In this document: one piece after another, positions 45,710-56,066 of the stretch
How positions within the stretch are numbered: position 1 is the first letter of the stretch
Layout: every line of letters starts with the position of its first letter
NCBI RefSeq assembly: GCF_019097855.1
Contig: NZ_JAHRGL010000040.1
Location: 186,001 to 250,000, forward strand
DNA: 64,000 nucleotides
Origin: Geopseudomonas aromaticivorans
GTDB lineage: Bacteria; Pseudomonadota; Gammaproteobacteria; Pseudomonadales; Pseudomonadaceae
Direction: 5' to 3'
Program-made: the position numbers and the translations under genes
The notes under the pieces: model-generated
The model's input: the letters and a program-made list of their open reading frames with translations, nothing else
Database searches by the model: none
What the model was told of the DNA's origin: nothing

Positions 45710-46795
45710 GTGAGCATGCGAGCCCATAATTTCTGCGCCGGCCCGGCCGCGCTGCCCGAAGCCGTTCTGCACAAGGCCCAGGCCGAACTTCTCGACTGGC
45801 ACGGCAAGGGCCTGTCGGTGATGGAGATGAGCCACCGCAGCGACGACTACGTCGCCATCGCCGAGAAGGCCGAGCAGGACCTGCGCGACCTGCTGGCCAT
45901 TCCGTCGAACTACAAGGTGCTGTTCCTGCAGGGCGGCGCCAGCCAGCAGTTCGCCCAGATCCCGCTGAACCTGCTGCCCGAAGACGGCATTGCCGACTAT
46001 GTCGACACCGGCATCTGGTCGAAGAAGGCTCTCGAGGAAGCGCGCCGCTTCGGCAACGTCAACGTCGCCGCCAGCGCCAAGGCCTACGACTACTTCGCCA
46101 TTCCCGGGCAGAACGACTGGCAGCTGTCGAAGAACGCCGCCTACCTGCACTACGCCAGCAACGAGACCATCGGTGGTCTGCAGTTCGACTGGGTGCCGGA
46201 CCTCGGCGACGTGCCGCTGGTGGTCGACATGTCCTCGGACATCCTGTCCCGGCCAATCGACGTGTCGCAGTTCGGCATGATCTACGCCGGCGCGCAGAAG
46301 AACATCGGTCCCAGCGGCCTGGTGGTAGCGATCATCCGCGAGGATCTGCTCGGCAAGGCGCGCAGCATCTGCCCGACCATGCTCGACTACAAGGTCGCCG
46401 CCGACAACGGCTCGATGTACAACACCCCGGCGACCTTCTCCTGGTACCTGTCCGGCCTGGTGTTCGAGTGGCTGAAGGAGCAGGGCGGCGTCGAGGAAAT
46501 GGAGCGCCGCAACCGCGTTAAGCAGGAGCTGCTGTACGGCGCCATCGATGCCAGCGAGTTCTACACCAACCCGATCGCCAAGAATGCGCGCTCGTGGATG
46601 AACGTGCCGTTCCGCCTGGCCGACGAGAAGCTGGACAAGGTGTTCCTCGCCGGCGCCGAGGCGCGCGGCCTGCTCAACCTCAAGGGCCATCGTTCGGTGG
46701 GCGGCATGCGTGCCTCCATCTACAACGCGGTCGGTCTGGACGCGGTGCAGGCCCTGGTCGGCTACATGGCCGAATTCGAGAAGGAGCACGGCTGA
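45710..46795 (+). CDS. serC: Phosphoserine aminotransferase
   Basis: SerC transaminates 3-phosphohydroxypyruvate to phosphoserine and also serves pyridoxal phosphate synthesis. With GTG 45710 it is 361 residues; GAGAG lies 5 bases upstream. An ATG two codons later is the alternative start. NFCAGPAALP, SVMEMSHRS, LQGGASQQF and the PLP-lysine loop YAGAQKNIGPSG are intact, as is the C-terminal GHRSVGGMRASIYNA. The stop overlaps the pheA start (TGATG). Confidence 0.96.
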   Translation: MSMRAHNFCAGPAALPEAVLHKAQAELLDWHGKGLSVMEMSHRSDDYVAIAEKAEQDLRDLLAIPSNYKVLFLQGGASQQFAQIPLNLLPEDGIADYVDTGIWSKKALEEARRFGNVNVAASAKAYDYFAIPGQNDWQLSKNAAYLHYASNETIGGLQFDWVPDLGDVPLVVDMSSDILSRPIDVSQFGMIYAGAQKNIGPSGLVVAIIREDLLGKARSICPTMLDYKVAADNGSMYNTPATFSWYLSGLVFEWLKEQGGVEEMERRNRVKQELLYGAIDASEFYTNPIAKNARSWMNVPFRLADEKLDKVFLAGAEARGLLNLKGHRSVGGMRASIYNAVGLDAVQALVGYMAEFEKEHG

Positions 46796-47892
46796 TGAGC
46801 GAGCAGGATCAGCTCCAGGGCCTGCGCGTGCGCATCGACAGCCTCGACGAGAAGATCCTCGAGCTGATCAGCGAGCGTGCGCGCTGCGCCGAGGAAGTCG
46901 CGCGGGTCAAGATGGCGGCTCTGCAGCCCGGTGAGAAGCCGGTGTTCTACCGCCCCGAGCGCGAAGCCTGGGTGCTCAAGCACATCATGGAGATCAACCC
47001 GGGGCCGCTGGGCAACGAGGAAGTCGCCCGGCTGTTCCGCGAGATCATGTCGTCCTGCCTGGCCCTCGAGCATCCGCTCAAGGTCGCCTACCTCGGCCCG
47101 GAAGGCACCTTCACTCAGGCCGCGACGCTCAAGCACTTCGGCCATGCGGTGGTCAGCCAGCCGATGGCGGCGATCGACGAGGTGTTCCGCGAAGTGGCCG
47201 CCGGCGCGGTCAACTTCGGCGTGGTGCCGGTGGAGAACTCCACCGAGGGGGCGGTCAACCACACCCTCGACAGCTTCCTCGAGCACGATCTGGTGATCTG
47301 CGGCGAGGTGGAGCTGCGCATCCACCACCACCTGCTGGTCGGTGAGAACACCAAGACCAACAAGCTGTCGCGGATCTATTCCCACGCCCAGTCGCTGGCG
47401 CAGTGCCGCAAGTGGCTGGACGCGCACTACCCGAACGTCGAGCGTGTGGCGGTGTCGAGCAATGCCGACGCGGCCAAGCGGGTGAAGAGCGAGTGGAGCA
47501 GCGCGGCGATTGCCGGCGACATGGCGGCGCAGCTGTACGGGCTGACCAAACTGGCGGAAAAGATCGAGGATCGCCCGGACAACGCCACGCGCTTCCTGAT
47601 CATCGGCAATCAGGAAGTGCCGCCGACCGGCGACGACAAGACCTCGATCATCGTCTCGACCAGCAACAAGCCGGGCGCGCTGCACGACCTGCTGGCGCCG
47701 TTCCACCAGAACGGCATCGACCTGACCCGTATCGAGACCCGTCCGTCGCGCAGTGGCAAGTGGACCTACGTGTTCTTCATCGACTTCGTCGGCCACCAGC
47801 AGGACCCGCTGATTCGCCAGGTGCTGGAGCAGATCGGCCAGAAAACCGTGGCGGTCAAGGTGCTGGGTTCCTACCCAAAGGCCGTACTCTGA
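46795..47892 (+). CDS. pheA: Bifunctional chorismate mutase/prephenate dehydratase (P-protein)
   Basis: PheA converts chorismate to prephenate and then phenylpyruvate, toward phenylalanine. It is 365 residues. The AroQ chorismate mutase lies at about 5-90 (LRVRIDSLDEKILELISERA), the prephenate dehydratase at about 95-270 (YLGPEGTFTQAA, VPVENSTEGAVNHTLD, ATRFLII), and the C-terminal ACT domain at about 285-360 (KPGALHDLLAPF, LTRIETRPSRS) gives Phe feedback. It is translationally coupled to serC. Confidence 0.98.
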   Translation: MSEQDQLQGLRVRIDSLDEKILELISERARCAEEVARVKMAALQPGEKPVFYRPEREAWVLKHIMEINPGPLGNEEVARLFREIMSSCLALEHPLKVAYLGPEGTFTQAATLKHFGHAVVSQPMAAIDEVFREVAAGAVNFGVVPVENSTEGAVNHTLDSFLEHDLVICGEVELRIHHHLLVGENTKTNKLSRIYSHAQSLAQCRKWLDAHYPNVERVAVSSNADAAKRVKSEWSSAAIAGDMAAQLYGLTKLAEKIEDRPDNATRFLIIGNQEVPPTGDDKTSIIVSTSNKPGALHDLLAPFHQNGIDLTRIETRPSRSGKWTYVFFIDFVGHQQDPLIRQVLEQIGQKTVAVKVLGSYPKAVL

Positions 47893-47936
47893 GAGCCTAT
47901 GCATGACCGTTGCGTGTCGGCCTGCTGCGGTGAAAT

Positions 47937-47984
47937 CGGTTGCGGATGCTCCTTTGCCACTGGCAAACGCCGCGTCCGCAACCG
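47937..47984. repeat. Inverted repeat in the pheA-hisC spacer
   Basis: CGGTTGCGGA (47937-47946) and TCCGCAACCG (47975-47984) are perfect complements around a 28-base loop. The 204-bp spacer has no coding potential; its sequence looks like a dispersed intergenic repeat, which I could not confirm. Confidence 0.45.
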
Positions 47985-48096
47985 GCTTCGCCTGGCCCGG
48001 TCCTGGCTCGCTCGTGAACAGATGCTGAGCGACTGAACCCTGCCTGCGCCGGCCCGGGCGCTGCCCGCGGCCGGCGATCTTTATCGGAGACACCCG

Positions 48097-49209
48097 ATGA
48101 GCTGTGATTTCCTCGCCCTGGCCGTGCCGGGTGTGCAGAAACTGTCCCCCTACGTACCGGGCAAGCCGGTCGACGAGTTGGCCCGCGAGCTGAGCCTCGA
48201 CCCGGCCGGCATCGTCAAACTGGCCAGCAACGAGAACCCGCTGGGCCCGTCGCCCAAGGCGCTGGAGGCGATCCGCGCCGAGCTGGGTGACATCACCCGT
48301 TATCCGGATGGCAGCGGCTACCAGCTCAAGGCCAAGCTGGCTGCGCGTTTCGGTCTGAGCCCGGCGCAGATCACCCTGGGCAACGGCTCCAACGACATCC
48401 TCGACCTGGTCGCCCGCGCCTGGCTGGCGCCGGGCCTGAACGCGGTATTCAGCCAGTACGCCTTCGCCGTCTACCCGATTTCCACCCAGGCGGTCGGCGC
48501 CGAGGGCCGCGCCGTGCCGGCCAGGGACTACGGCCACGACCTCGAGGCCATGCTGGCGGCCATCGACGCCAACACCCGCGTGGTGTTCATCGCCAACCCG
48601 AACAACCCGACCGGCACCTGGTTCGGCCCGGACGCGCTGGAGTCCTTCCTGTCGCGCGTGCCGGCCCATGTGCTGGTGGTGCTGGACGAGGCCTACATCG
48701 AGTTTGCCGAGGGCGACGAGCTGCCCAACGGCCTCGAGTACCTCGCACGCTACCCGAACCTGCTGGTCTCGCGCACCCTGTGCAAGGCCTACGGTCTGGC
48801 CGGCCTGCGCGTTGGCTATTCCGCCTCCTCGCCGCAGGTGGCCGACGTGCTCAACCGCGTGCGCCAGCCGTTCAACGTCAACAGCCTGGCCCTGGTCGCC
48901 GCCTGCGCGGCGCTGGACGATGCCGACTACCTGGCCGCCGGCCGGCGCAACAACGTTGCCGGCATGGCCCAGCTGGAAGCCGGCTTCCGCGCGCTGGGGC
49001 TCAAGTGGATTCCGAGCAAGGGCAACTTCATCGCCGTCGACTTCGGTCGCGACGCTGCGCCGATCAACCAGGCGCTGCTGCAGGAGGGCGTCATCGTGCG
49101 CCCGGTCGCCGGCTACGGCATGCCGACCTTCCTGCGCGTGTCCATCGGCCTGCCGGCGGAGAACCAGCGCTTCCTCGAGGCGCTGGCCAAGGTGCTCGGC
49201 CGTGGCTGA
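48097..49209 (+). CDS. hisC: Histidinol-phosphate / aromatic aminotransferase
   Basis: A 370-residue class I/II PLP aminotransferase of the HisC2 type, located in an aromatic gene cluster. It probably serves both imidazole-acetol phosphate and phenylpyruvate or hydroxyphenylpyruvate. KLASNENPLGPSP, PNNPTGTW, LDEAYIEF and the PLP lysine in SRTLCKAYGLAGLRVGY are present. It overlaps the following tyrA-aroA start by 8 bases. A second HisC in the his operon would be expected elsewhere. Confidence 0.95.
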   Translation: MSCDFLALAVPGVQKLSPYVPGKPVDELARELSLDPAGIVKLASNENPLGPSPKALEAIRAELGDITRYPDGSGYQLKAKLAARFGLSPAQITLGNGSNDILDLVARAWLAPGLNAVFSQYAFAVYPISTQAVGAEGRAVPARDYGHDLEAMLAAIDANTRVVFIANPNNPTGTWFGPDALESFLSRVPAHVLVVLDEAYIEFAEGDELPNGLEYLARYPNLLVSRTLCKAYGLAGLRVGYSASSPQVADVLNRVRQPFNVNSLALVAACAALDDADYLAAGRRNNVAGMAQLEAGFRALGLKWIPSKGNFIAVDFGRDAAPINQALLQEGVIVRPVAGYGMPTFLRVSIGLPAENQRFLEALAKVLGRG

Positions 49210-51433
49210 GCCGGTGCGTGCGCCCGTCGTCGGTCGCCTGGTGGTGGTCGGCCTCGGCCTGATCGGCGGCTCCTTCGCCAAGGGCCTGCGCCAGCAGGGC
49301 CTGTGCCGCGAGGTGGTGGGGGTCGATCTGGATGCCCAGTCGCGGCGCCTGGCGGTGCAGCTGGGCGTGGTCGACCGCTGCGAAAGCGAGCTGGCCACGG
49401 CCTGCGTCGGCGCTGACGTGATCATGCTGGCCGTGCCGATCCTCGCCATGGAAAAGGTGCTCGCCCAGTTGGCCGCTCTCGATCTCGGCGCAGCGGTGAT
49501 CACCGACGTCGGCAGCGCCAAGGGCAACGTGGTGCGCGCCGCGCGCCAGGTGCTCGGCGCGCAGATCGCCCGCTTCGTGCCCGGCCATCCGATCGCCGGC
49601 TCCGAGCAGAGCGGCGTGGAGGCGGCCAACGGCGCGCTGTACCGCCGGCACAAGGTGATCCTCACCCCGCTGGCCGAGACCGATGCGCAGGCGCTGGCGC
49701 TGGTCGACCGCCTGTGGCGCGCCCTGGGCGCCGACGTCGAGCACATGGCCGTCGAGCACCACGACGAGGTGCTCGCCGCCACCAGCCACCTGCCGCACCT
49801 GCTGGCCTTCGGCCTGGTCGACTCGCTGGCCCACCAGAGCGAGAATCTGGAGATCTTCCGCTACGCTGCCGGCGGCTTTCGCGACTTCACCCGCATCGCC
49901 GGCAGCGACCCGGTGATGTGGCACGACATCTTCCTCGCCAACCGCGAGGCGGTACTGCGCATTCTCGACCGTTATCGCAGCGACCTCGACGGCCTGCGCG
50001 AAGCGATCGACCATGGAGACGGGCATCATCTGCTGGGCGTATTCACCCGCGCCCGCGTCGCCCGTGAGCATTTCAGCAAAATTCTGGCCCAACGGGCCTA
50101 TGTGGACGCCATGCATTCCAACGACCTGATCTTCCTGGCCCAACCGGGCGGCAGCCTGAGCGGACGGATTCGCGTCCCGGGCGACAAGTCCATCTCCCAC
50201 CGCTCGATCATGCTCGGCTCGCTGGCCGAGGGCACCACCGAGGTGGAGGGCTTCCTCGAGGGCGAGGACGCCCTGGCCACCATCCAGGCCTTCCGCGACA
50301 TGGGCGTGGTGATCGAGGGCCCGCACCACGGCCGCGTCACCGTGCACGGCGTCGGCCTGCACGGCCTCAAGGCGCCGGCCGGCCCGCTGTACATGGGCAA
50401 CTCCGGCACCTCGATGCGCCTGCTCTCCGGCCTGCTCGCCGCGCAGCCGTTCGACACCGTGCTGACCGGCGATCCGTCGCTGTCCAAGCGGCCGATGAAC
50501 CGCGTGGCCAAGCCGCTGCGCGAGATGGGCGCGGTGATCGAGACCGGCCCCGAAGGCCGTCCGCCGCTGAGCATCAAGGGTGGTCAGCGCCTGACCGGCA
50601 TGCACTACCAGATGCCGATGGCCAGCGCCCAGGTCAAGTCCTGCCTGCTGCTGGCCGGCCTGTACGCCGCCGGCGAGACCGCGGTGACCGAGCCGGCGCC
50701 GACCCGCGACCACACCGAGCGCATGCTGCGCGGTTTCGGCTATCCGGTCGACGTGCACGGTGCCACCGCCAAGGTGGAAAGCGGCCACAAGCTCTCCGCC
50801 ACCCACATCGAGGTGCCGGCGGACATTTCCTCGGCGGCCTTCTTCCTCGTGGCGGCGAGCATCGCCGAGAACTCCGAGCTGGTGCTCGAGCACGTCGGCA
50901 TCAACCCGACCCGCACCGGGGTGATCGACATCCTCAAGCTGATGGGCGGCGACATCACCCTGGAGAACCAGCGCATCGTCGGCGGCGAGCCGGTGGCCGA
51001 TCTGCGTGTGCGCAGCGCCAAGCTCAAGGGCATCGAGATTCCCGAGGATCTGGTGCCGCTGGCCATCGACGAATTCCCGGTGCTGTTCGTCGCCGCCGCC
51101 TGCGCCGAAGGGCGCACCGTGCTGCGCGGCGCCGAGGAGCTGCGGGTCAAAGAGTCCGACCGCATCCAGGTGATGGCCGACGGCCTGCAGGCCTGCGGCG
51201 TCAAGGCCGAGCCGACTGCGGACGGCATCGTCATCGACGGCGGCCCGATCGGCGGCGGCGAGGTGTGGGCGCACGGCGACCACCGCATCGCCATGTCGTT
51301 CAGCGTCGCCTCGCTGCGCGCCAGCGCGCCGATCCGCATCCACGACTGCGCCAACGTCGCCACCTCGTTCCCCAACTTCCTCGCCCTGTGCGCCGAGGTC
51401 GGCGTGCGCGTGGCCAAGGAGGAGCAGCAATGA
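49202..51433 (+). CDS. Fused prephenate dehydrogenase / EPSP synthase
   Basis: A single 743-residue chain joins two shikimate/aromatic enzymes. Residues 12-295 are an arogenate/prephenate dehydrogenase (TyrA) with the NAD motif [15 protein letters not shown] and the [14 protein letters not shown] loop. From about residue 304 comes AroA (5-enolpyruvylshikimate-3-phosphate synthase) with GDKSISHR (K329), [14 protein letters not shown] and [13 protein letters not shown]. The start is GTG 49202 inside the hisC end. The frame is continuous, so this is a real fusion, known in Pseudomonas. It ends in an ATGA overlap with cmk. Confidence 0.95.
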   Translation: MAEPVRAPVVGRLVVVGLGLIGGSFAKGLRQQGLCREVVGVDLDAQSRRLAVQLGVVDRCESELATACVGADVIMLAVPILAMEKVLAQLAALDLGAAVITDVGSAKGNVVRAARQVLGAQIARFVPGHPIAGSEQSGVEAANGALYRRHKVILTPLAETDAQALALVDRLWRALGADVEHMAVEHHDEVLAATSHLPHLLAFGLVDSLAHQSENLEIFRYAAGGFRDFTRIAGSDPVMWHDIFLANREAVLRILDRYRSDLDGLREAIDHGDGHHLLGVFTRARVAREHFSKILAQRAYVDAMHSNDLIFLAQPGGSLSGRIRVPGDKSISHRSIMLGSLAEGTTEVEGFLEGEDALATIQAFRDMGVVIEGPHHGRVTVHGVGLHGLKAPAGPLYMGNSGTSMRLLSGLLAAQPFDTVLTGDPSLSKRPMNRVAKPLREMGAVIETGPEGRPPLSIKGGQRLTGMHYQMPMASAQVKSCLLLAGLYAAGETAVTEPAPTRDHTERMLRGFGYPVDVHGATAKVESGHKLSATHIEVPADISSAAFFLVAASIAENSELVLEHVGINPTRTGVIDILKLMGGDITLENQRIVGGEPVADLRVRSAKLKGIEIPEDLVPLAIDEFPVLFVAAACAEGRTVLRGAEELRVKESDRIQVMADGLQACGVKAEPTADGIVIDGGPIGGGEVWAHGDHRIAMSFSVASLRASAPIRIHDCANVATSFPNFLALCAEVGVRVAKEEQQ

Positions 51434-52122
51434 CCAGCCTGGCCCCGGTCGTCACCATCGACGGGCCGAGCGGCTCGGGCAAGGGCACGGTGTGCAGTCG
51501 GCTGGCGCGCCAGCTGGGCTGGCACCTGCTCGACTCCGGTGCGCTGTACCGCCTGCTGGCGCTGGCTGCCGGCCGCCATGGCATCGCCCTGGACAACGAA
51601 GCGGCGCTGGAAACCCTCGCCGCCAACCTGGACGTGCAGTTCGTTGCCGCCCAGGAAGGCCTGCATGGCCAGCGCATCCTCCTCGAGGGCGAGGAGGTCG
51701 GCGACGAGCTGCGCACCGAGCAGGCCGGCGCCGGTGCCTCGCAGGTCGCCGTGTTGCCGGGCGTGCGCACTGCGCTGCTGCAGCGCCAGCGCGATTTCCG
51801 CGTCGCCCCCGGCCTGGTGGCCGACGGCCGCGACATGGGTACCGTGGTATTCGGCGACGCGCCGCTGAAGATTTTCCTTACCGCGAGTGCCGAGGAGCGT
51901 GCCCGGCGGCGCTACCTGCAGTTGAAGGACAAGGTATCCGGTGTTAATCTGACAAGTCTGCTAGAAGAGATCCGTGCGCGCGACGAGCGTGACATGCAGC
52001 GATCAGTGGCTCCGCTGAAGCCGGCGTCCGACGCCATCCTGCTGGACTCCACTGAACTCTCGATCGAGCAGGTACTGGAACGCATCCTCGCCGAGATCGC
52101 ACTTCGCGACCTGGCGGGATGA
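51430..52122 (+). CDS. cmk: Cytidylate kinase
   Basis: Cmk phosphorylates CMP and dCMP. It is 230 residues with P-loop GPSGSGKGT near the N-terminus, [13 protein letters not shown] and [12 protein letters not shown] (CMP binding), and [10 protein letters not shown]. It starts within the preceding stop codon (ATGA), so it is translationally coupled to tyrA-aroA. The cmk-rpsA linkage is conserved in many proteobacteria. Confidence 0.97.
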   Translation: MTSLAPVVTIDGPSGSGKGTVCSRLARQLGWHLLDSGALYRLLALAAGRHGIALDNEAALETLAANLDVQFVAAQEGLHGQRILLEGEEVGDELRTEQAGAGASQVAVLPGVRTALLQRQRDFRVAPGLVADGRDMGTVVFGDAPLKIFLTASAEERARRRYLQLKDKVSGVNLTSLLEEIRARDERDMQRSVAPLKPASDAILLDSTELSIEQVLERILAEIALRDLAG

Positions 52123-52243
52123 CCCAGGTGAGGTGGACGGGAAACCAGTCCCATTGCCGACCGCCTCCATATGACAACGAACCCGTGCCGACTGGGGTGC
52201 GGATCGGGCATATTTTCTGTGCCCTTGATCAACAGGTATGAAC

Positions 52244-53920
52244 ATGAGCGAAAGCTTCGCAGAACTTTTTGAAGAAAGCCTGAAATCCCTCGACATGCAG
52301 CCGGGTGCCATCATCACCGGCATCGTGGTCGACATCGACGGTGACTGGGTTACCGTGCATGCCGGCCTCAAGTCCGAGGGCGTCATCCCGGTCGAGCAGT
52401 TCTACAACGAGCAGGGCGAACTGACCATCAAGGTCGGTGACGAAGTCCACGTGGCGCTGGACGCCGTGGAAGACGGCTTCGGCGAAACCAAGCTGTCCCG
52501 CGAGAAGGCCAAGCGCGCCGAGTCTTGGATCGTTCTGGAAGCTGCGTTCGCTGCCGAAGAAGTGGTCAAGGGCATCATCAACGGCAAGGTCAAGGGCGGC
52601 TTCACCGTCGACGTCAACGGCATCCGCGCGTTCCTGCCGGGTTCGCTGGTCGACGTGCGTCCGGTGCGTGACACCACCCACCTGGAAAACAAAGAGCTCG
52701 AGTTCAAGGTCATCAAGCTCGACCAGAAGCGCAACAACGTTGTCGTTTCCCGTCGCAGCGTGCTGGAAGCCGAGAACAGCGCCGAGCGCGAAGCTCTGCT
52801 GGAATCCCTGCAGGAAGGCCAGCAGGTCAAAGGTATCGTCAAGAACCTCACCGACTACGGTGCGTTCGTTGACCTGGGCGGCGTCGATGGTCTGCTGCAC
52901 ATCACCGACATGGCCTGGAAGCGTATCAAGCATCCGTCCGAGATCGTCAACGTTGGCGACGAGATCGATGTCAAGGTGCTGAAGTTCGACCGCGAGCGCA
53001 ACCGCGTCTCCCTGGGTCTGAAGCAGCTGGGCGAAGATCCGTGGGTCGCCATCAAGGCGCGCTACCCGGAAGGCACCCGCGTTCAGGCGCGCGTCACCAA
53101 CCTCACCGACTACGGCTGCTTCGCAGAGCTGGAAGAAGGCGTCGAGGGTCTGGTACACGTGTCCGAAATGGACTGGACCAACAAGAACATCCACCCGTCG
53201 AAAGTCGTTAACGTCGGCGACGAAGTGGAAGTCATGGTTCTGGACATCGACGAAGAGCGTCGTCGCATCTCCCTCGGCATCAAGCAGTGCAAGCCGAACC
53301 CGTGGGAAGAGTTCTCCGGTCAGTTCAACAAGGGCGACCGCATCTCCGGCACCATCAAGTCGATCACCGATTTCGGTATCTTCATTGGTCTGGACGGCGG
53401 CATCGACGGCCTGGTTCACCTGTCCGATATCTCCTGGAACGAAGCCGGCGAAGAAGCCGTGCGTCGCTTCAAGAAGGGCGACGAGCTGGACACCGTCATC
53501 CTGTCGGTCGATCCGGAGCGCGAGCGCATCTCCCTGGGCATCAAGCAGCTGGAAGACGATCCGTTCTCCAACTACGCCGCCCTGAACGAGAAAGGCACCA
53601 TCGTGCGCGGCACCGTCAAGGAAGTCGACGCCAAGGGCGCCATCATCACCCTGGCTGACGAAGTCGAAGGCGTGCTGAAGGCTTCCGAAATCAGCCGTGA
53701 CCGCGTTGAAGACGCGCGCAACGTGCTGAAGGAAGGCGAAGAAGTCGAAGCCAAGATCATCAGCGTGGATCGCAAGAGCCGCGTGATCAGCCTGTCCATC
53801 AAGTCGAAGGACGTGGCTGAAGAGAAGGAAGCGATGAAGGAACTGCGCAAGCAAGACGTGAGCGTAGGCCCGACCACCATCGGCGACCTGATCAAGGCAC
53901 AAATGGGCAACCAGAACTAA
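52244..53920 (+). CDS. rpsA: 30S ribosomal protein S1
   Basis: S1 brings mRNA to the 30S subunit. It is 558 residues with six S1/OB repeats (starting near 20, 105, 190, 275, 362 and 449); repeats 3-6 show the GxVxxxxDYGxFVxL pattern, e.g. [24 protein letters not shown] 52244 was chosen over ATG 52238 because AGG then has normal spacing and the family begins [12 protein letters not shown]. The 121-base leader is likely the site of S1 autoregulation. A terminator follows directly, and ihfB is not next. Confidence 0.98.
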   Translation: MSESFAELFEESLKSLDMQPGAIITGIVVDIDGDWVTVHAGLKSEGVIPVEQFYNEQGELTIKVGDEVHVALDAVEDGFGETKLSREKAKRAESWIVLEAAFAAEEVVKGIINGKVKGGFTVDVNGIRAFLPGSLVDVRPVRDTTHLENKELEFKVIKLDQKRNNVVVSRRSVLEAENSAEREALLESLQEGQQVKGIVKNLTDYGAFVDLGGVDGLLHITDMAWKRIKHPSEIVNVGDEIDVKVLKFDRERNRVSLGLKQLGEDPWVAIKARYPEGTRVQARVTNLTDYGCFAELEEGVEGLVHVSEMDWTNKNIHPSKVVNVGDEVEVMVLDIDEERRRISLGIKQCKPNPWEEFSGQFNKGDRISGTIKSITDFGIFIGLDGGIDGLVHLSDISWNEAGEEAVRRFKKGDELDTVILSVDPERERISLGIKQLEDDPFSNYAALNEKGTIVRGTVKEVDAKGAIITLADEVEGVLKASEISRDRVEDARNVLKEGEEVEAKIISVDRKSRVISLSIKSKDVAEEKEAMKELRKQDVSVGPTTIGDLIKAQMGNQN

Positions 53921-53936
53921 GTTCTGACTGTTCATG

Positions 53937-53965
53937 AAAAAGGGCGACTTCGGTCGCCCTTTTTT
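53937..53965 (+). terminator. Terminator of rpsA
   Basis: AAAAAGGGCGAC / GTCGCCCTTTTTT with a TTCG loop, 16 bases after the stop. Confidence 0.95.
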
Positions 53966-54099
53966 GTGCCTGCGAAAAAGCGCGGCCATGACAGCGGATC
54001 TCTGCGAGGGGCGAGGGACGCCGGGTTGTCAGTCGGTGCGGCTTGCCTGGCGGCGAGCGGGCGCTATCATGACGCCCCTCCAACCGAAGGTGAGTGCCC

Positions 54100-54426
54100 A
54101 TGCCCGCTTCCAATTCCGAACCCAGCACCCTGTACGCCAAGCTGCTGGGCGAAACCGCAACCATCACCTGGCAGGAGCTGCAGCGCTTCTTCGCCGGCGG
54201 CAACGTCCTGCGCGTTGCCGGTGAGCTGGATCTGGTGGCGGTCGCCGAGGCCCTGGCTGAGGATGACGGTGCGAAGGTGCAGCTCTGGCTGACCGCTGGC
54301 AGCCTGCGCAAGATGGAAGTAGCGGATGCCGAGGACTACCAGGCGCGCGATCCGCAGCTGTGGGCGGTGGTGGTGGCGCCATGGGTGCTGGTGCAGGAGC
54401 GCCCGGCGGTCGAGGTCCTGCACTGA
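54100..54426 (+). CDS. DUF2288 family protein
   Basis: A 108-residue cytoplasmic protein of the DUF2288 family, function unknown. The characteristic stretch is LYAKLLGETATITWQELQRFFAGGNVLRV, followed by LDLVAVAEALAEDD and LWAVVVAPWVLVQE. AAGG and GAG precede ATG 54100; an in-frame GTG at 54094 is possible. It is convergent with the ABC transporter cluster, 27 bases apart. Confidence 0.85.
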   Translation: MPASNSEPSTLYAKLLGETATITWQELQRFFAGGNVLRVAGELDLVAVAEALAEDDGAKVQLWLTAGSLRKMEVADAEDYQARDPQLWAVVVAPWVLVQERPAVEVLH

Positions 54427-54453
54427 GCCGCAGTTGCCGGCCGGCGCCGTCGG

Positions 54454-55221
54454 TCAGTGGCTGACCCAGCGCTGCCGCGCCCAGCCACTGAGTGCATCGA
54501 CGGCCAGCACCAGCAGCAGCATGGCGAGGATCACGGTGGCTGCCTGTGCCTGCTGGAACAGACTGAGGCTGACGTAGAGCATCTGGCCGAGGCCGCCGGC
54601 GCCGACGAAGCCGAGCACGCTGGCCATGCGGATGTTGTTTTCCCAGCGGTACAGGCAGTAGGCGATCAGCTGCGGCCACACGCCGGGCAGGGTGCCGTAG
54701 ACGAAGGCGGCGAGGCGCCCGCCACCGGCCAGGCGAATCGCTTCGGCCGGCTCGGCCGGGGTGTTTTCCAGTGCCTCGGCGAACAGCCGGCCGAGCACGC
54801 CGGCGGTGTGCAGGGCCAGGGCCAGGGTGCCGGCGTTGGGGCCCAGGCCGGCGGCCAGCACCATCAGTGCCGCCCAGACCAGTTCCGGAATTGAACGCAA
54901 CGCGTTGAGCAGCAGTCGCGCCAGCGCCGCAGCGGTGCGGCCGCAGCGTCCGGCTGCCGGCAGCGCCAGCAGCAGGCCGAGCAGGGCTGCGAGCAGGGTG
55001 CCCAACGCCGACATGGCGAGGGTTTCCAGACTGCCGCGGCCGATGCTGGCGAGGTGCGCGCTGGAGAAGTCCGCCGGGAAGAAGCCGGTTGCGTAGTCGG
55101 CCATCAGCGACAGCCCCCTGGCGCTGGTCAGGCCGGTGAAGTCCAGGCCGAGACCGACGAAGGAGGCGGCGACGGCCAGCAGGATCGCCAGCAGCAGGAG
55201 GTAGTTGAGCGCGCGCCTCAT
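54454..55221 (-). CDS. PhnE-like ABC transporter permease, second copy
   Basis: A 255-residue integral membrane permease of the PhnE family, last gene of a four-gene importer. The EAA loop is EALENTPAEPAEAIRLAGGG followed by RLAAFVYGTLPGVWPQ, which docks the ATPase; [18 protein letters not shown] follows. About six hydrophobic segments are visible. Its start overlaps the end of the first permease by 4 bases. The two permeases presumably form a heterodimer. Confidence 0.9.
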   Translation of the reverse strand: MRRALNYLLLLAILLAVAASFVGLGLDFTGLTSARGLSLMADYATGFFPADFSSAHLASIGRGSLETLAMSALGTLLAALLGLLLALPAAGRCGRTAAALARLLLNALRSIPELVWAALMVLAAGLGPNAGTLALALHTAGVLGRLFAEALENTPAEPAEAIRLAGGGRLAAFVYGTLPGVWPQLIAYCLYRWENNIRMASVLGFVGAGGLGQMLYVSLSLFQQAQAATVILAMLLLVLAVDALSGWARQRWVSH

Positions 55222-56066
55222 GTCAGCCGACCCCTCAGCAAGCGGCTGAGCTGGTCGGCCAGCAGCACCAGGGCGAAGAAGGTCAGCAGCATGCTGGCCA
55301 CCTCGCCGCCGGCGAACATGCGCATCGACAGGTCGATCTGCTGGCCGAGGCCGCCGGCGCCGACGAAGCCCATCACCACCGAGGCGCGGATCGCGCACTC
55401 CCAGCGGTACACCGTGTAGGAGAGCATCTCCGCCGCCGCGTTGGGCAGCACGCCGTAGGCGAAGGCGGCCAGCCGCGGGCTGCCGGCGGCGAGCAGGGCG
55501 CGCGCCGGGCGCGGGTCCACCGACTCGCAGATTTCCGCATAGACCTTGCCGAGCATGCCGCTGTAGGTGATGGCGATAGCCAGCACCCCGGCGGTCGGGC
55601 CGAGGCCGACGGCGCGCACGAACAGCAGCGCCCAGACGATCTCGGGAATGCTGCGCAGCACGATCAGCAGCAGGCGCACCGGCCAGCGCAGCGCATTCGC
55701 CCACCAGCGCGGCCGACCGCCGCGGGCCAGCGCAGACACCGACAGCACGCGGGTGGCCAGCAGTGCGCAGGGCACGGCTAGCAGCCAGGCCAGCGCCATG
55801 CCGGCGGTGGCGATGGCCAGGGTTTCCAGGGTGGCGCGGCCGAGCAGGGCGAGGAATTCGTCGCCATGTTCCGGCGGCCAGAAGGCGCCGACGAAGCTGC
55901 CCATGGTGGCGGCGTTGCCGGCGTCGAACAGTACGGCGAGGTTCAGCTCGCTGAGTTGCAGACCGGGCCACAGCAGGGCCAGGGCGAGCAGGGTCAGCAG
56001 CAGGCGCGGCAGGCTGGCGGGATCGCGCAGTGCGGTGGCCGGCGCAGTCGATGGGTTGCTCAGCAT
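55218..56066 (-). CDS. PhnE-like ABC transporter permease, first copy
   Basis: A 282-residue PhnE-type inner-membrane permease with EAA motif [20 protein letters not shown], then [11 protein letters not shown], and [18 protein letters not shown]. It starts 7 bases inside the ATPase gene end, showing tight operon packing and translational coupling. The transported anion is probably the one bound by the upstream substrate-binding protein, see 56863-57714. Confidence 0.9.
   Translation of the reverse strand: MLSNPSTAPATALRDPASLPRLLLTLLALALLWPGLQLSELNLAVLFDAGNAATMGSFVGAFWPPEHGDEFLALLGRATLETLAIATAGMALAWLLAVPCALLATRVLSVSALARGGRPRWWANALRWPVRLLLIVLRSIPEIVWALLFVRAVGLGPTAGVLAIAITYSGMLGKVYAEICESVDPRPARALLAAGSPRLAAFAYGVLPNAAAEMLSYTVYRWECAIRASVVMGFVGAGGLGQQIDLSMRMFAGGEVASMLLTFFALVLLADQLSRLLRGRLT

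Noticed and set aside
49202-51433. Possible frameshift joining two genes (tyrA and aroA)
   Set aside because: The frame is continuous and the fusion is the normal pseudomonad arrangement.
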